From: Gottfriedia sp002574545 | GTDB lineage: Bacteria > Bacillota > Bacilli > Bacillales > Bacillaceae_G | Assembly (NCBI GenBank): GCA_052180195.1 | Contig: CP197469.1 | Direction: 5' to 3' (one strand) | Length of the DNA stretch: 64,000 bases | Shown here: one piece after another, positions 17,662 through 26,659 of the stretch | Position numbering within the stretch: the stretch's first letter is position 1 | Layout: every line of letters begins with the position of its first letter | The notes under the pieces: generated by a model | The model's database searches: none | Told to the model about the DNA's origin: nothing | Seen by the model: only the letters and a program-made list of their open reading frames with translations | Translations under genes and position numbers: made by a program

Positions 17662-19020
17662 ATGAGTGATTTGCTAAATGATCGTACTCCACCACAGAAT
17701 ATAGAAGCTGAACAGGCTGTATTAGGGGCCATTCTGTTAGACTCAGAGGCGCTAATATCAACATCAGAACGGCTTTTACCAGATGACTTTTATCGAGCAG
17801 CCCATCAAAAAATATTTGAAGCGATGCTCAAGATTGCTTCAAGGAATGAGCCTCTTGATGTTATCACACTAACTTCTGAACTAGCTAATCAAGGTGTGTT
17901 AGAAGAAGTAGGAGGAGTATCATACTTAAATGATTTGCTGGCTTCTGTACCAACGGCATCTAACGTTGAATACTATGCAAAGAGCGTTGAAGAAAAATCT
18001 ACTTTAAGAAGATTAATAAGAACCGCTACAAATATTGTAACCGAAAGCTATGCTCCAGATATTCCAGTAGATGTTGTACTAAACGAGGCTGAAAAAAGTA
18101 TTCTAAAAGTAGCTCAGCGCACAAACGTTTCTGGTTTTCAAAGTATTAAAGATGTAGTATTTACTACATTTAGTAAGATTGAGACACTATTTAATCAACG
18201 CGGCGAAATTACAGGCGTACCTACAGGATTTACTGATTTAGATCGTATGACAGCGGGATTTCAGCCGAACGACTTAATCATAGTAGCTGCTCGTCCTTCA
18301 GTAGGTAAAACAGCTTTTGCGTTGAATATCGCACAAAACGTAGCGACTAAAACAGATGAAAATGTAGCAATTTTTAGTCTCGAGATGGGAGCAGATCAAC
18401 TTGTTATGCGTATGCTTTGTGCAGAAGGAAATATTAATGCCCAAGCATTACGTACAGGTAATCTTGAACAAGAAGACTGGAATAAGCTTACGATGGCTGC
18501 TAGTAGCCTAGCTGGAACAGGCATATATATAGATGACACACCTGGTATTAGAGTAAATGACATACGAGCTAAGTGTAGAAGACTGAAACAAGAGCATGGC
18601 TTAGGGATGATTCTAATTGATTATCTTCAGCTTATACAAGGGAATGGCAAAAGTGGAGAAAATCGTCAACAAGAAGTATCTGAAATTTCACGTTCTCTCA
18701 AAGGACTAGCAAGGGAATTAAAAGTACCTCTAATAGCCTTATCTCAGTTATCACGTAGCGTTGAATCAAGACAGGATAAACGTCCAATGATGTCTGATAT
18801 CCGTGAATCAGGAAGTATTGAGCAAGATGCCGATATTGTCGCGTTCTTATACCGAGATGATTACTATGATAAAGAATCAGAGAATAAAAATATTATTGAA
18901 ATTATCATTGCTAAACAAAGGAATGGTCCAGTAGGTACTGTTTCGTTAGCATTCGTAAAAGAATATAACAAGTTCGTAAACTTAGAACGAAGGTTTGATG
19001 AGCAAGCACCTGGTGCCTAA
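17662..19020 (+). CDS. dnaC: Replicative DNA helicase (DnaB family; B. subtilis DnaC)
   Basis: Hexameric 5'-3' replication-fork helicase. It is 452 residues: an N-terminal helical domain (DRTPPQNIEAEQAVLGAILLD), a linker, and a RecA-like C-terminal domain with Walker A ARPSVGKTAF (about 210-219), Walker B LILIDYLQLI-like (MILIDYLQLIQG) and the SQLSRSVESR arginine region. In Bacillus this gene is named dnaC, while dnaB there is a loader. It starts at ATG 17662 after GGAGG, 27 bases past rplI, and ends at a strong terminator. Confidence 0.97.
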   Translation: MSDLLNDRTPPQNIEAEQAVLGAILLDSEALISTSERLLPDDFYRAAHQKIFEAMLKIASRNEPLDVITLTSELANQGVLEEVGGVSYLNDLLASVPTASNVEYYAKSVEEKSTLRRLIRTATNIVTESYAPDIPVDVVLNEAEKSILKVAQRTNVSGFQSIKDVVFTTFSKIETLFNQRGEITGVPTGFTDLDRMTAGFQPNDLIIVAARPSVGKTAFALNIAQNVATKTDENVAIFSLEMGADQLVMRMLCAEGNINAQALRTGNLEQEDWNKLTMAASSLAGTGIYIDDTPGIRVNDIRAKCRRLKQEHGLGMILIDYLQLIQGNGKSGENRQQEVSEISRSLKGLARELKVPLIALSQLSRSVESRQDKRPMMSDIRESGSIEQDADIVAFLYRDDYYDKESENKNIIEIIIAKQRNGPVGTVSLAFVKEYNKFVNLERRFDEQAPGA

Positions 19021-19067
19021 TAATATTTTCAATTAGTATGATTTCGACTATTTTGTTCTCATTTAAA

Positions 19068-19108
19068 AAATAATCACATAGTGAATCTATGTGATTATTT
19101 TTTTTTGT
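19068..19108 (+). terminator. Terminator after the helicase gene
   Basis: A perfect 14-bp stem (19068-19081 with 19087-19100) and a run of Ts. Confidence 0.93.
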
Positions 19109-19144
19109 TAGGGTAAACTACTTTTATCAATTTCTTTAGTTTGT

Positions 19145-19219
19145 ATTTACGAACAAATAAAACTTAGAACATATTTGCTAAAAGAGATTTATTGACAAAT
19201 TCCGTAAGTTTGATATACT
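19145..19219 (+). promoter_or_regulatory. purA promoter with candidate PurR box
   Basis: Promoter TTGACA (19192-19197), N16, TATACT (19214-19219). ATTTACGAACAAATA (19145-19159) resembles the B. subtilis PurBox core (CGAAC with AT-rich flanks) and would lie near -81 from the inferred start, the position of the strong box in B. subtilis pur genes. A second box in the reverse sense (TTTAGTTCGGAAAT, 19229-19242) lies in the leader. PurR control is inferred. Confidence 0.5.
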
Positions 19220-19271
19220 AGTTTTGGTTTTAGTTCGGAAATAGCGTATTTTTAATCGGAGGTGCAGTACA

Positions 19272-20561
19272 TTGTCATCAGTAGTAGTAGTTGGTTCTCA
19301 ATGGGGAGACGAAGGAAAAGGAAAAATTACTGACTTTTTATCACAACAGGCAGAAGTAGTTGCTAGATATCAAGGTGGTAACAATGCAGGTCATACAATC
19401 GTATTTAATGGTGAAAAGTACAAACTTCATTTAATTCCATCAGGTATTTTCTTCTCAGAAAAAATTTGTGTTATTGGAAATGGTATGGTTGTAGATCCTA
19501 AAGCTTTAGTGAAAGAGCTAGCATACCTACATGATAAAGGTGTTACAACTGACAACTTGCGTATTAGTAACCGTGCTCACGTAATCTTACCTTATCATTT
19601 AAAACAAGATGAGTTAGAAGAAGAGCGTAAAGGTGATAATAAGATTGGTACAACTAAAAAAGGTATTGGACCAGCTTATATGGATAAAGCTGCACGTGTG
19701 GGAATCCGTATGGCGGACCTTTTAGATAAAGAAGAGTTTTATGTAAAGTTAAAACGTAATCTTGAAGAGAAAAATAACTTATTTGAAAAAATGTATGATT
19801 CAAATTCATTAAATATCGATGAGATTTTTGAAGAATATTATGAGTTCGGACAACAAATTAAAAAATATGTGTGTGATACTTCTGTTGTATTAAATGATGC
19901 AATTGATGGTGGAAAACGCGTATTATTTGAAGGCGCACAAGGTGTAATGTTAGATATCGACCAAGGTACATACCCATTCGTTACTTCTTCTAACCCAGTT
20001 GCGGGTGGAGTAACAATTGGATCTGGTGTTGGTCCAACAAAAATTAACCACGTTGTTGGTGTATGTAAAGCTTACACTACTCGTGTTGGTGAAGGTGCAT
20101 TCCCAACTGAGCTTTTCGACGAAGTTGGAAATACAATTCGTGAAGTAGGTCGCGAGTACGGTACAACTACTGGAAGACCAAGACGTGTTGGTTGGTTTGA
20201 TAGTGTAGTAGTTCGTCACGCTCGTCGCGTTAGCGGTATTACTGATTTATCACTTAACTCAATTGACGTATTAACAGGACTAGAGACTGTTAAAATTTGC
20301 GTTGCTTATAAATTCCGTGGAGAAACAATTACTGAGTTCCCTGCTAGCTTAAAACAACTTGCAGAATGTGAGCCAGTTTATGAAGAACTTCCAGGTTGGA
20401 CAGAAGATATTACAGGAGTAAAAAATCTTGATGAATTACCAGTTAATGCAAGACACTATGTAGAACGTGTGTCTCAGTTAGTAGGTATTCCATTATCTGT
20501 ATTCTCAGTAGGTCCAGACCGTAATCAAACAAATATCGTACGTAACGTTTACGGAGCTTAA
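19272..20561 (+). CDS. purA: Adenylosuccinate synthetase
   Basis: Converts IMP plus aspartate and GTP to adenylosuccinate, the first committed step to AMP. It is 429 residues from TTG 19272 after CGGAGGTG. The GTP-binding loop is GDEGKGK (12-18) with catalytic Asp13, followed by GNNAGHT, GTTKKGIGPAY and GTTTGRPRRVGWFD. Full length with no missing motif. Monocistronic between two terminators, with its own promoter. purA lies in the same neighbourhood in B. subtilis. Confidence 0.98.
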   Translation: MSSVVVVGSQWGDEGKGKITDFLSQQAEVVARYQGGNNAGHTIVFNGEKYKLHLIPSGIFFSEKICVIGNGMVVDPKALVKELAYLHDKGVTTDNLRISNRAHVILPYHLKQDELEEERKGDNKIGTTKKGIGPAYMDKAARVGIRMADLLDKEEFYVKLKRNLEEKNNLFEKMYDSNSLNIDEIFEEYYEFGQQIKKYVCDTSVVLNDAIDGGKRVLFEGAQGVMLDIDQGTYPFVTSSNPVAGGVTIGSGVGPTKINHVVGVCKAYTTRVGEGAFPTELFDEVGNTIREVGREYGTTTGRPRRVGWFDSVVVRHARRVSGITDLSLNSIDVLTGLETVKICVAYKFRGETITEFPASLKQLAECEPVYEELPGWTEDITGVKNLDELPVNARHYVERVSQLVGIPLSVFSVGPDRNQTNIVRNVYGA

Positions 20562-20568
20562 TATAATA

Positions 20569-20604
20569 AAAAGCCCTTAAATAAAATTTTAAGGGCTTTT
20601 ATTA
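20569..20604 (+). terminator. Terminator after purA
   Basis: A perfect 12-bp stem (AAAAGCCCTTAA 20569-20580 with TTAAGGGCTTTT 20589-20600). Confidence 0.93.
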
Positions 20605-20687
20605 TTTTTTTAAAAAAACTATTGCAAATTTATTTGAAAGTATGATAAGATAAATCTTGTCGTCATAACTAATACATTGTTTATGAA

Positions 20688-20845
20688 TTTTTAATTACGA
20701 GCCATTAGCTCAGTAGGTAGAGCACGATCGAATAAACTTCGAAGTAATTACTACAGCGTACTTGTCGAGCTGCTACTTGAATTACGACCTGAGACAAGTA
20801 CGTCATTAGAGACTAAATAAATTTTTTAAACTGTTTAAGTAATAT
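20688..20845 (+). pseudogene. Duplicated 5' half of tRNA-Lys
   Basis: Bases 20688-20724 repeat exactly the 37 bases at 20845-20881: the leader plus the acceptor strand, D arm and start of the anticodon arm of the downstream tRNA-Lys. After position 20724 the sequence no longer fits a tRNA, so no anticodon loop or T arm is present. The following 120 bases contain GTACTTGTC and GACAAGTAC, which can pair into an unrelated hairpin. A possible promoter (TTGCAA 20622-20627, N18, TAAGAT) lies upstream, so the fragment would be transcribed ahead of the real tRNA cluster. Confidence 0.8.
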
Positions 20846-20855
20846 TTTTAATTAC

Positions 20856-20928
20856 GAGCCATTAGCTCAGTAGGTAGAGCATCTGACTTTTAATCAGAGG
20901 GTCGAAGGTTCGAATCCTTCATGGCTCA
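20856..20928 (+). tRNA. trnK: tRNA-Lys (TTT)
   Basis: Cloverleaf with acceptor GAGCCAT/ATGGCTC, D arm AGCTCAGTAGGTAGAGC, anticodon loop CTTTTAA (anticodon TTT) and T arm GGTTCGAATCC. The CCA is not encoded. Confidence 0.97.
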
Positions 20929-20947
20929 TCTTTTCTTTAATTAATGT

Positions 20948-21019
20948 GGCCCGTTGGTCAAGCGGTTAAGACACCGCCCTTTCACGGCGGTAACACGGGT
21001 TCGAGTCCCGTACGGGTCA
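20948..21019 (+). tRNA. trnE: tRNA-Glu (TTC)
   Basis: Acceptor GGCCCGT pairs with ACGGGTC (one G-T), anticodon stem CCGCC/GGCGG with loop CTTTCAC (anticodon TTC), T arm GGGTTCGAGTCCC. CCA not encoded. Confidence 0.97.
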
Positions 21020-21041
21020 TCCCTTTATTAAACTTATCTTT

Positions 21042-21117
21042 GGTCCCGTGGTGTAGCGGTTAACATGCCTGCCTGTCACGCAGGAGATCGCCGGTTCGAT
21101 CCCGGTCGGGACCGCCA
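21042..21117 (+). tRNA. trnD: tRNA-Asp (GTC)
   Basis: Acceptor GGTCCCG/CGGGACC, anticodon stem CCTGC/GCAGG with loop CTGTCAC (anticodon GTC), T arm CCGGTTCGATCCCGG, and an encoded CCA at 21115-21117. Confidence 0.97.
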
Positions 21118-21123
21118 TATAAT

Positions 21124-21196
<73 letters not shown>

Positions 21197-21200
21197 TCAT

Positions 21201-21230
21201 AAAAACTACTGTATATACAGTAGTTTTTTA
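21201..21230 (+). terminator. Terminator of the tRNA cluster
   Basis: AAAAACTACTGTA pairs with TACAGTAGTTTTT in a nearly loopless perfect hairpin with a T run. Confidence 0.9.
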
Positions 21231-21486
21231 TTTTATATAAACCTTATAGAAATTGAATAAAACAGTTCAAAATTACGGCTCTATACTATTTGTTTGGGTT
21301 TGTACACAATTTTAGATAAAAAAACACGTAACATCCAATAATTGTTATACTTGAATTGTCGAGAAACAAGTTAAATGAGTGGAGTTACGTGGAAATAAAT
21401 TCCATAGTGGCAAAAGTAGAGGAACATAGCGGGGAAATTTGCCATTTTGTTGAAATATTTCGTTATCAAAGAGGCTCAATTGAATG

Positions 21487-21716
21487 GTTTTCAGCTTTAT
21501 CATTTCAGGCGATTAAAAGCAGATGGTGTAAGAAAACGAGTAAAATCTAGTTGGGATGATTATGACTGAAAGAAATGTAAGAAAATGCGTCATGTTTTCT
21601 ATAAAAAGGTTGAAAAATTAACCGAAGAGGATAAATGGTAAATAAAACGCTATTTAAGTTTTCAAAAGAATTAAAACCAGCTTACCAGTTACATCACCTA
21701 AAACATTTAACATAGA
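21487..21716 (+). pseudogene. Decayed ISL3-type transposase fragment
   Basis: Reading in one frame from about 21495 gives FQLYHFRRLKADGVRKRV, then SSWDDYD, stop, KKCKKMRHVFYKKVEKLTEEDKW, stop, IKRYLSF. After a frameshift near 21660 it continues SKELKPAYQLHHL. The series of segments matches the central part of ISL3-family (IS204/IS1001/IS1165) transposases as I know them. Two in-frame stops and a frameshift make it non-functional. No terminal inverted repeats were found. Bases 21231-21486 show nothing else; a 64-codon open frame at 21356-21550 runs across the fragment in the wrong frame and is probably not a gene. Confidence 0.7.
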
Positions 21717-21770
21717 ACCGATTTTACAAAAAAACATACTTAATTTAAAATAGAAGTAAGTGGAGTAGAC

Positions 21771-21798
21771 CTCTAGCAACAAGCTAGAGGTTTTTTTC
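21771..21798 (+). terminator. Terminator upstream of walR
   Basis: CCTCTAGC (21771-21778) pairs with GCTAGAGG (21784-21791), followed by seven Ts. No intact gene precedes it, so it may be left from the lost element. Confidence 0.8.
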
Positions 21799-21981
21799 AA
21801 AAATCTAGGTGTATGTAAAAAAAACAACACGTAAAATTGTAGTCATATTATATTTAGAGAGATAGTCCACAAAACGAAATTACTATGAAAAGTTTATTTG
21901 TTGCCTAATTTAATAATAAATTGCAAAAGATATGTATAGAATTGATGGTAGCAAAAACTGACTAGAAAAGGAGTGCGGGGA

Positions 21982-22686
21982 ATGAATAAAAAAATATTAA
22001 TAGTTGATGATGAAAAACCAATTGCAGATATATTGAAGTTTAATTTAGAAAAAGAAGGTTTTGAAATTGTTTGTGCGTATGATGGAGAGGAAGCATTACA
22101 AAAAGTAGATGAGTTTCTTCCTGATTTAGTTTTATTAGATATTATGCTACCAATTAGAGATGGTTTAGAAGTTTGTAGAGAAATTAGAAAGAACCATGAA
22201 ATGCCGATCATTATGATTACTGCAAAGGATTCTGAATTAGATAAAGTACTAGGTTTAGAAATGGGAGCAGATGACTACGTAACAAAACCATTTAGTACAC
22301 GTGAGTTGCTTGCCAGAGTAAAAGCAAACTTACGTAGACATCAAACAGGAACTACATCTGAAAAAGAGGAGTCAGTTGAAGTTATTATTGGCTCGCTTGT
22401 TATTAATCCAAACGCTTATATCGTAACTAAACGAGGCGAGAAGATAGAATTAACTCACCGCGAATTTGAATTACTATATTACTTAGCGAAGCATATCGGA
22501 CAAGTTATGACGAGAGAACATTTACTTCAAACAGTTTGGGGTTATGATTACTTTGGGGATGTACGAACTGTTGACGTAACAATTCGAAGACTTCGTGAAA
22601 AGATTGAAGACAACCCAAGTTATCCACTTTTCATTGTAACAAGAAGAGGAGTGGGATATTACCTACGTGATCCGGAGCAAGATTAA
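21982..22686 (+). CDS. walR: Response regulator WalR (YycF)
   Basis: Essential OmpR-type regulator of cell-wall metabolism in Firmicutes. ATG 21982 gives 234 residues; a GTG at 21973 overlaps the AAAGGAG site. The receiver domain has acidic residues at 9-10 and phospho-acceptor Asp53 (LLDIMLP), and the winged helix ends RRGVGYYLRDPEQD. Very close to B. subtilis WalR along its length. First gene of walR-walK-yycH-yycI-walJ; its stop overlaps the walK start by one base. Confidence 0.98.
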   Translation: MNKKILIVDDEKPIADILKFNLEKEGFEIVCAYDGEEALQKVDEFLPDLVLLDIMLPIRDGLEVCREIRKNHEMPIIMITAKDSELDKVLGLEMGADDYVTKPFSTRELLARVKANLRRHQTGTTSEKEESVEVIIGSLVINPNAYIVTKRGEKIELTHREFELLYYLAKHIGQVMTREHLLQTVWGYDYFGDVRTVDVTIRRLREKIEDNPSYPLFIVTRRGVGYYLRDPEQD

Positions 22687-24521
22687 TGGCAGCTTATAAT
22701 AAAGTTGGTTTATTTAAATCAATTGTATTTAAATTTGTACTTGTTTATATTTTACTCATCTTAGTAGCTATGCAAATTATTAGCGTTTATTTTTCGAGAG
22801 AACTCGAAAAGCAACTCGTAAACAGTTTTACTGTTGCGATAAACGAACGTGCTAAGCTATTGGCTTATAATATAAAAATTGAGTATGAAAAAAAGAAAAC
22901 TCTGGACGATCCAGAGGTAAAAGCTAATATCCAAAAAATTGTTTCTGACTTTGGGAAAAATATTGGAATATCAGACGTAAGAGTTATTAACCAAAATAGT
23001 GAAGTCATTGCTACTTCAGATTCTAGTAATCGGTCTATTGTTGGAAAAAGGACAACTAATATTTTAGTTAAAAGAGCACTTTTAGTAGGTACTAGAACCG
23101 AAAAAGTGTTAATCGATCCTAAAAATGGTCATCGAATGAAAACGATTGTCACTCCAGTAATGGAAGGCGACGAAATTGTTTCAGCCATATATACGAGTGC
23201 TTCAATGGAAAGTACTTATGAAAGAATGGAGTTAATTAATCGTATTTTTTCAACTGGTACACTAATAGCAGTCGCGATTACCTCTATTTTAGGGATATTA
23301 TTGGCTAAGGCAATTACGAAGCCAATCTCTGAAATAAGAAGACAGGCACAAGAAATGGCGAAAGGAAATTTCTCTCGGAAATTAAAAGCCTATAGTGAAG
23401 ATGAAATCGGTGAATTAACATTATCATTTAATAATCTATCACGTAATTTACAACAAGCTAGAGCTTCAACAGATGGAGAAAGAAGAAAGCTTCAATCTGT
23501 ACTAGAGCATATGTCGGATGGGGTTATTGCAACTGACCGTAGGGGGAAAATTATTCTCTTAAACGACCCGGCAGAAACGATGCTAAATGTTTCACGTGAA
23601 ACAGTATTAAATAAATCAATCTTAGAGGTATTAGGAATTGAAAAGGTTAATACTTTAGATGATTTATACGATGAGCCAGATTCAATAATGTTAGATTATA
23701 GCGATAATAAGATACCAATGATTATACGAGCTAGCTTTTCAACTATACAAAAAGAGTCTGGTAAAGTTAATGGTCTAATCGCTGTACTTTATGATGTCAC
23801 TGAACAAGAAAAAATAGATCAAGAACGTAGAGATTTTGTTTCCAATGTGTCACATGAATTAAGAACGCCGCTAACAACGATGAGAAGCTATCTAGAAGCA
23901 TTATCAGATGGGGCTTGGGAAAATAAAGAAATTGCCCCTAAGTTTTTACAAGTAACTCAAGATGAAACTGAACGAATGATTAGGTTAGTAAATGACTTAT
24001 TACAATTATCTAAGTTAGATAGTACCGAGTATCGTTTAATGAAGGATTGGGTTAACTTTACGGAATTGTTTAATCGTATAATTGATCGACATGAAATGAG
24101 TAAGTCTCAAGAAGTATCGTTCAAACGAGAGTTTATAAGCAAGACAAGATTTGTATTTATAGATGAAGATAAAATTACACAAGTGTTAGATAATATTATT
24201 TCAAATGCTTTAAAGTATTCACCAGAAGGTGGGACGATAACTTATCGTATTAAAGAGTCTAGAGATCAAATACTAGTTAGTATTACTGACGAAGGTATGG
24301 GAATTCCAAAAGAAAATTTATCCAAGATATTTGATCGTTTTTACCGTGTAGATAAAGCTAGATCGAGACAAGTTGGAGGCACTGGACTAGGGCTTGCTTT
24401 GGCAAAAGAAATGATTTATGCGCACGATGGTCATATATGGGCTAAAAGTGAAGAAGGAAAGGGTACAACAGTCTATTTCACACTTCCAGTGGCTGATGAC
24501 CAAGAGGATGAGTGGGAATGA
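22686..24521 (+). CDS. walK: Sensor histidine kinase WalK (YycG)
   Basis: Membrane kinase that phosphorylates WalR and is tuned by cell-wall metabolism. It is 611 residues: TM1 about 12-34, an extracellular PAS-like domain, TM2 about 185-205, HAMP (about 205-258), a PAS domain (about 262-370), HisKA with phospho-acceptor His390 (NVSHELRTPLTTMRS), and HATPase with DNIISNALKYSPEGG, DEGMGIP and GGTGLGLAL boxes. The region encoding the PAS domain contains a perfect parS. The end overlaps yycH (ATGA). Confidence 0.98.
   Translation: MAAYNKVGLFKSIVFKFVLVYILLILVAMQIISVYFSRELEKQLVNSFTVAINERAKLLAYNIKIEYEKKKTLDDPEVKANIQKIVSDFGKNIGISDVRVINQNSEVIATSDSSNRSIVGKRTTNILVKRALLVGTRTEKVLIDPKNGHRMKTIVTPVMEGDEIVSAIYTSASMESTYERMELINRIFSTGTLIAVAITSILGILLAKAITKPISEIRRQAQEMAKGNFSRKLKAYSEDEIGELTLSFNNLSRNLQQARASTDGERRKLQSVLEHMSDGVIATDRRGKIILLNDPAETMLNVSRETVLNKSILEVLGIEKVNTLDDLYDEPDSIMLDYSDNKIPMIIRASFSTIQKESGKVNGLIAVLYDVTEQEKIDQERRDFVSNVSHELRTPLTTMRSYLEALSDGAWENKEIAPKFLQVTQDETERMIRLVNDLLQLSKLDSTEYRLMKDWVNFTELFNRIIDRHEMSKSQEVSFKREFISKTRFVFIDEDKITQVLDNIISNALKYSPEGGTITYRIKESRDQILVSITDEGMGIPKENLSKIFDRFYRVDKARSRQVGGTGLGLALAKEMIYAHDGHIWAKSEEGKGTTVYFTLPVADDQEDEWE
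23588..23603. other. parS: parS site inside walK
   Basis: A perfect TGTTTCACGTGAAACA, read as NVSRETV in WalK. It is the third such site in the window, about 14 kb from the one in spo0J. Confidence 0.95.
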
Positions 24522-25873
24522 GAAGAGAACATATAAAATCTGTTATATTAACTACGCTTGTTATAGTAAGCTTAGTTCTTTCATATAGCTTATGGTCATA
24601 TCAACCAACATATGATGTACTTCAAAATCAAGACTATGTCCAAAAAGTTTCGATTGGTGCGAAACGAGACTTTGGGGACATAGTCATTCCGAATTTGTTA
24701 GTTGTTCATGAATCAAATAAAAATTATGAAACAACTAAACAAAGTAACATATCACCAATTTATAGGTCATTGCAGAAATCTGAAATCACAAACTTTGAAA
24801 ACCTGACAAATAAAACAACTGAAGTTGCCTACCAAACAATAACAAAAGGAAAAAATAAAATAGAAATTATCTTTCCAACTGTAGTGCCGGTGGAGACATT
24901 AGGTAAAGTACTTAATTTAGATGCAAAACGATTACAAAATGTTTTATTTGATCGAATTATTATCAATTTATCTACTAAACAAGATTCTTCTGCAAAGATC
25001 TACTTTTCAAATGAAGCACAAAATATTCTGTATGGAGCATCCTTTGACAACTCTTTAATTATTACTTCCGTTGAAAAGATAAGAGACAATTACGAAAGCT
25101 TTACTGAAAGCTTAAGATATGAGTTAGATTCAGGTAAAATAATTTATCTACCTAAAAAACCAATCAAATTAACAACGATGGAGTTTCTTACAACGGATAT
25201 AGATGTTGATAAATTAAAAGATGCAATATTTAGTGATCCTTCAAATGTCCGAAGAGAAAGTACTGATTCGGGAGATACTTTCACAGATGGTACTAGGTTA
25301 ATGTCAGTGTCACCATTAAATCGTTCAATTTCATTCGTTAACCCGACAACAGCTGAAAACAACAATAATCAAAGTCCTAATTTATTAGTTCAAAGAAGCG
25401 TTGATTTTATTAATGCTCATGGTGGCTGGACTGATGGATATATATTATCTAGTGTTAAACCAGAGAATAATGAAGTTTCATTTAGACTTTTTGTAAATAA
25501 TTTACCTGTTTATAATAATTCAACAATTACGACGAGTTGGGGAGTAGATGATATAGAAACCTTTAGACGTCCATTGTATAAATTTACTAGAATCCAGGTG
25601 GACAAGAAGGAAAGTGAAATGGAGTTAATGGCTGGTTCTCAAATTATGGAGATCATATCGAATAATAAGTCTATTAACAAATCTCTTATTAAAGATATTA
25701 GCTTAGGGTACGAGACGATATTTGATGATGATAAATCAAATATCAATCAACCGTACTATAACAGAGCAATCCAGTTAAAACCTGTTTGGATTATAAATTA
25801 TGATGATTCATATAAGAAGATTGATCAAGATTTGCTAAGTAGAACTGGGGTGAATATTGTTGGATTGGAGTAG
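24518..25873 (+). CDS. yycH: WalRK regulatory protein YycH
   Basis: Membrane-anchored extracytoplasmic protein that, with YycI, modulates WalK activity. It is 451 residues from ATG 24518 (overlap ATGA with walK). A single N-terminal membrane helix (about 7-27, VILTTLVIVSLVLSYSLW) precedes a large external domain with the YycH fold. The sequence is variable, as usual for the family, so identification rests on the operon position and the N-terminal pattern (MRREHIKS, WSYQPTYD). Confidence 0.93.
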   Translation: MRREHIKSVILTTLVIVSLVLSYSLWSYQPTYDVLQNQDYVQKVSIGAKRDFGDIVIPNLLVVHESNKNYETTKQSNISPIYRSLQKSEITNFENLTNKTTEVAYQTITKGKNKIEIIFPTVVPVETLGKVLNLDAKRLQNVLFDRIIINLSTKQDSSAKIYFSNEAQNILYGASFDNSLIITSVEKIRDNYESFTESLRYELDSGKIIYLPKKPIKLTTMEFLTTDIDVDKLKDAIFSDPSNVRRESTDSGDTFTDGTRLMSVSPLNRSISFVNPTTAENNNNQSPNLLVQRSVDFINAHGGWTDGYILSSVKPENNEVSFRLFVNNLPVYNNSTITTSWGVDDIETFRRPLYKFTRIQVDKKESEMELMAGSQIMEIISNNKSINKSLIKDISLGYETIFDDDKSNINQPYYNRAIQLKPVWIINYDDSYKKIDQDLLSRTGVNIVGLE

Positions 25874-26657
25874 AATCAAAACAATATTTATTTTAACTTT
25901 CTTAGTATTAGATTTATTTTTAGCGATTCAATATTATCAAAAGCGAAGTTCCGATCAGTTTGATACGATGGCTGAATCGAGTATTGAGGATCAATTAAAG
26001 GAAAATGATATCACATATGTGACATTACCTAAAAATTCTTTAAAGGAATCTTATATATCAGGTAATAGTAAGGATTTCTCGAAAAAAACTGTTGCTGATA
26101 GAAAAGGACAGAACATAGAAATCTACAAAGATGTATTACAAAGCCAATTAAAAAAACCAGTTCCCATTGCAACTACAAATAAAATACTCTTTTTAGAAAA
26201 CTTTGTGAAAGAGCATGTTTGGAATGGTGGTAACTATCGTTATTGTCAAATAGACCAAACAACAAAAACGATATACTTCTGTCAAACCTATAAAGATCGC
26301 CTAATTTATAATATCGAAAGCTCAGTAGTTGAAATAAAGTATAACGATAAAAATGAGATTTACGGGTATCGCCAAAGATATTTAGAAAACTTAAAAGAAA
26401 TGATTGATAAAAAGAATGTGCAAGAAGCTTTACCAGCAATTAAAGCCATTGAAAATTTATTTGTGAAAGATGAGTTAAAACCGAGTGATCGTATTACAAA
26501 AGTTGATTTTGGCTATTATACAGTAATCCCATTATCAAATGGAGTTAAGTTCATAGCACCAGCATGGCATATTGTTATCAATGAAAAGCAGGATTACTTT
26601 GTAAATGCTATTGAGGGGCAAATAATTAAGATAGATAAAGAGCAATGGAGTGAATAG
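25860..26657 (+). CDS. yycI: WalRK regulatory protein YycI
   Basis: Partner of YycH at the membrane. TTG 25860 gives 265 residues starting MDWSRIKTIFILTFLVLDLFLAIQYYQK, like the MDWxxxKTIFI start of B. subtilis YycI; GGGGTGA lies seven bases upstream. A TTG one codon earlier is also possible. One N-terminal membrane helix, then a YycH/YycI-like external domain. It overlaps the yycH end and is two bases from walJ. Confidence 0.92.
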   Translation: MDWSRIKTIFILTFLVLDLFLAIQYYQKRSSDQFDTMAESSIEDQLKENDITYVTLPKNSLKESYISGNSKDFSKKTVADRKGQNIEIYKDVLQSQLKKPVPIATTNKILFLENFVKEHVWNGGNYRYCQIDQTTKTIYFCQTYKDRLIYNIESSVVEIKYNDKNEIYGYRQRYLENLKEMIDKKNVQEALPAIKAIENLFVKDELKPSDRITKVDFGYYTVIPLSNGVKFIAPAWHIVINEKQDYFVNAIEGQIIKIDKEQWSE

Positions 26658-26659
26658 AG

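Noticed and set aside
20699..20724. A fifth tRNA gene
   Set aside because: Only the 5' half matches; no anticodon arm, T arm or 3' acceptor strand follows.
21356..21550. A 64-codon gene before walR
   Set aside because: It crosses the transposase fragment in a different frame and has no ribosome site, so chance opening is more likely.
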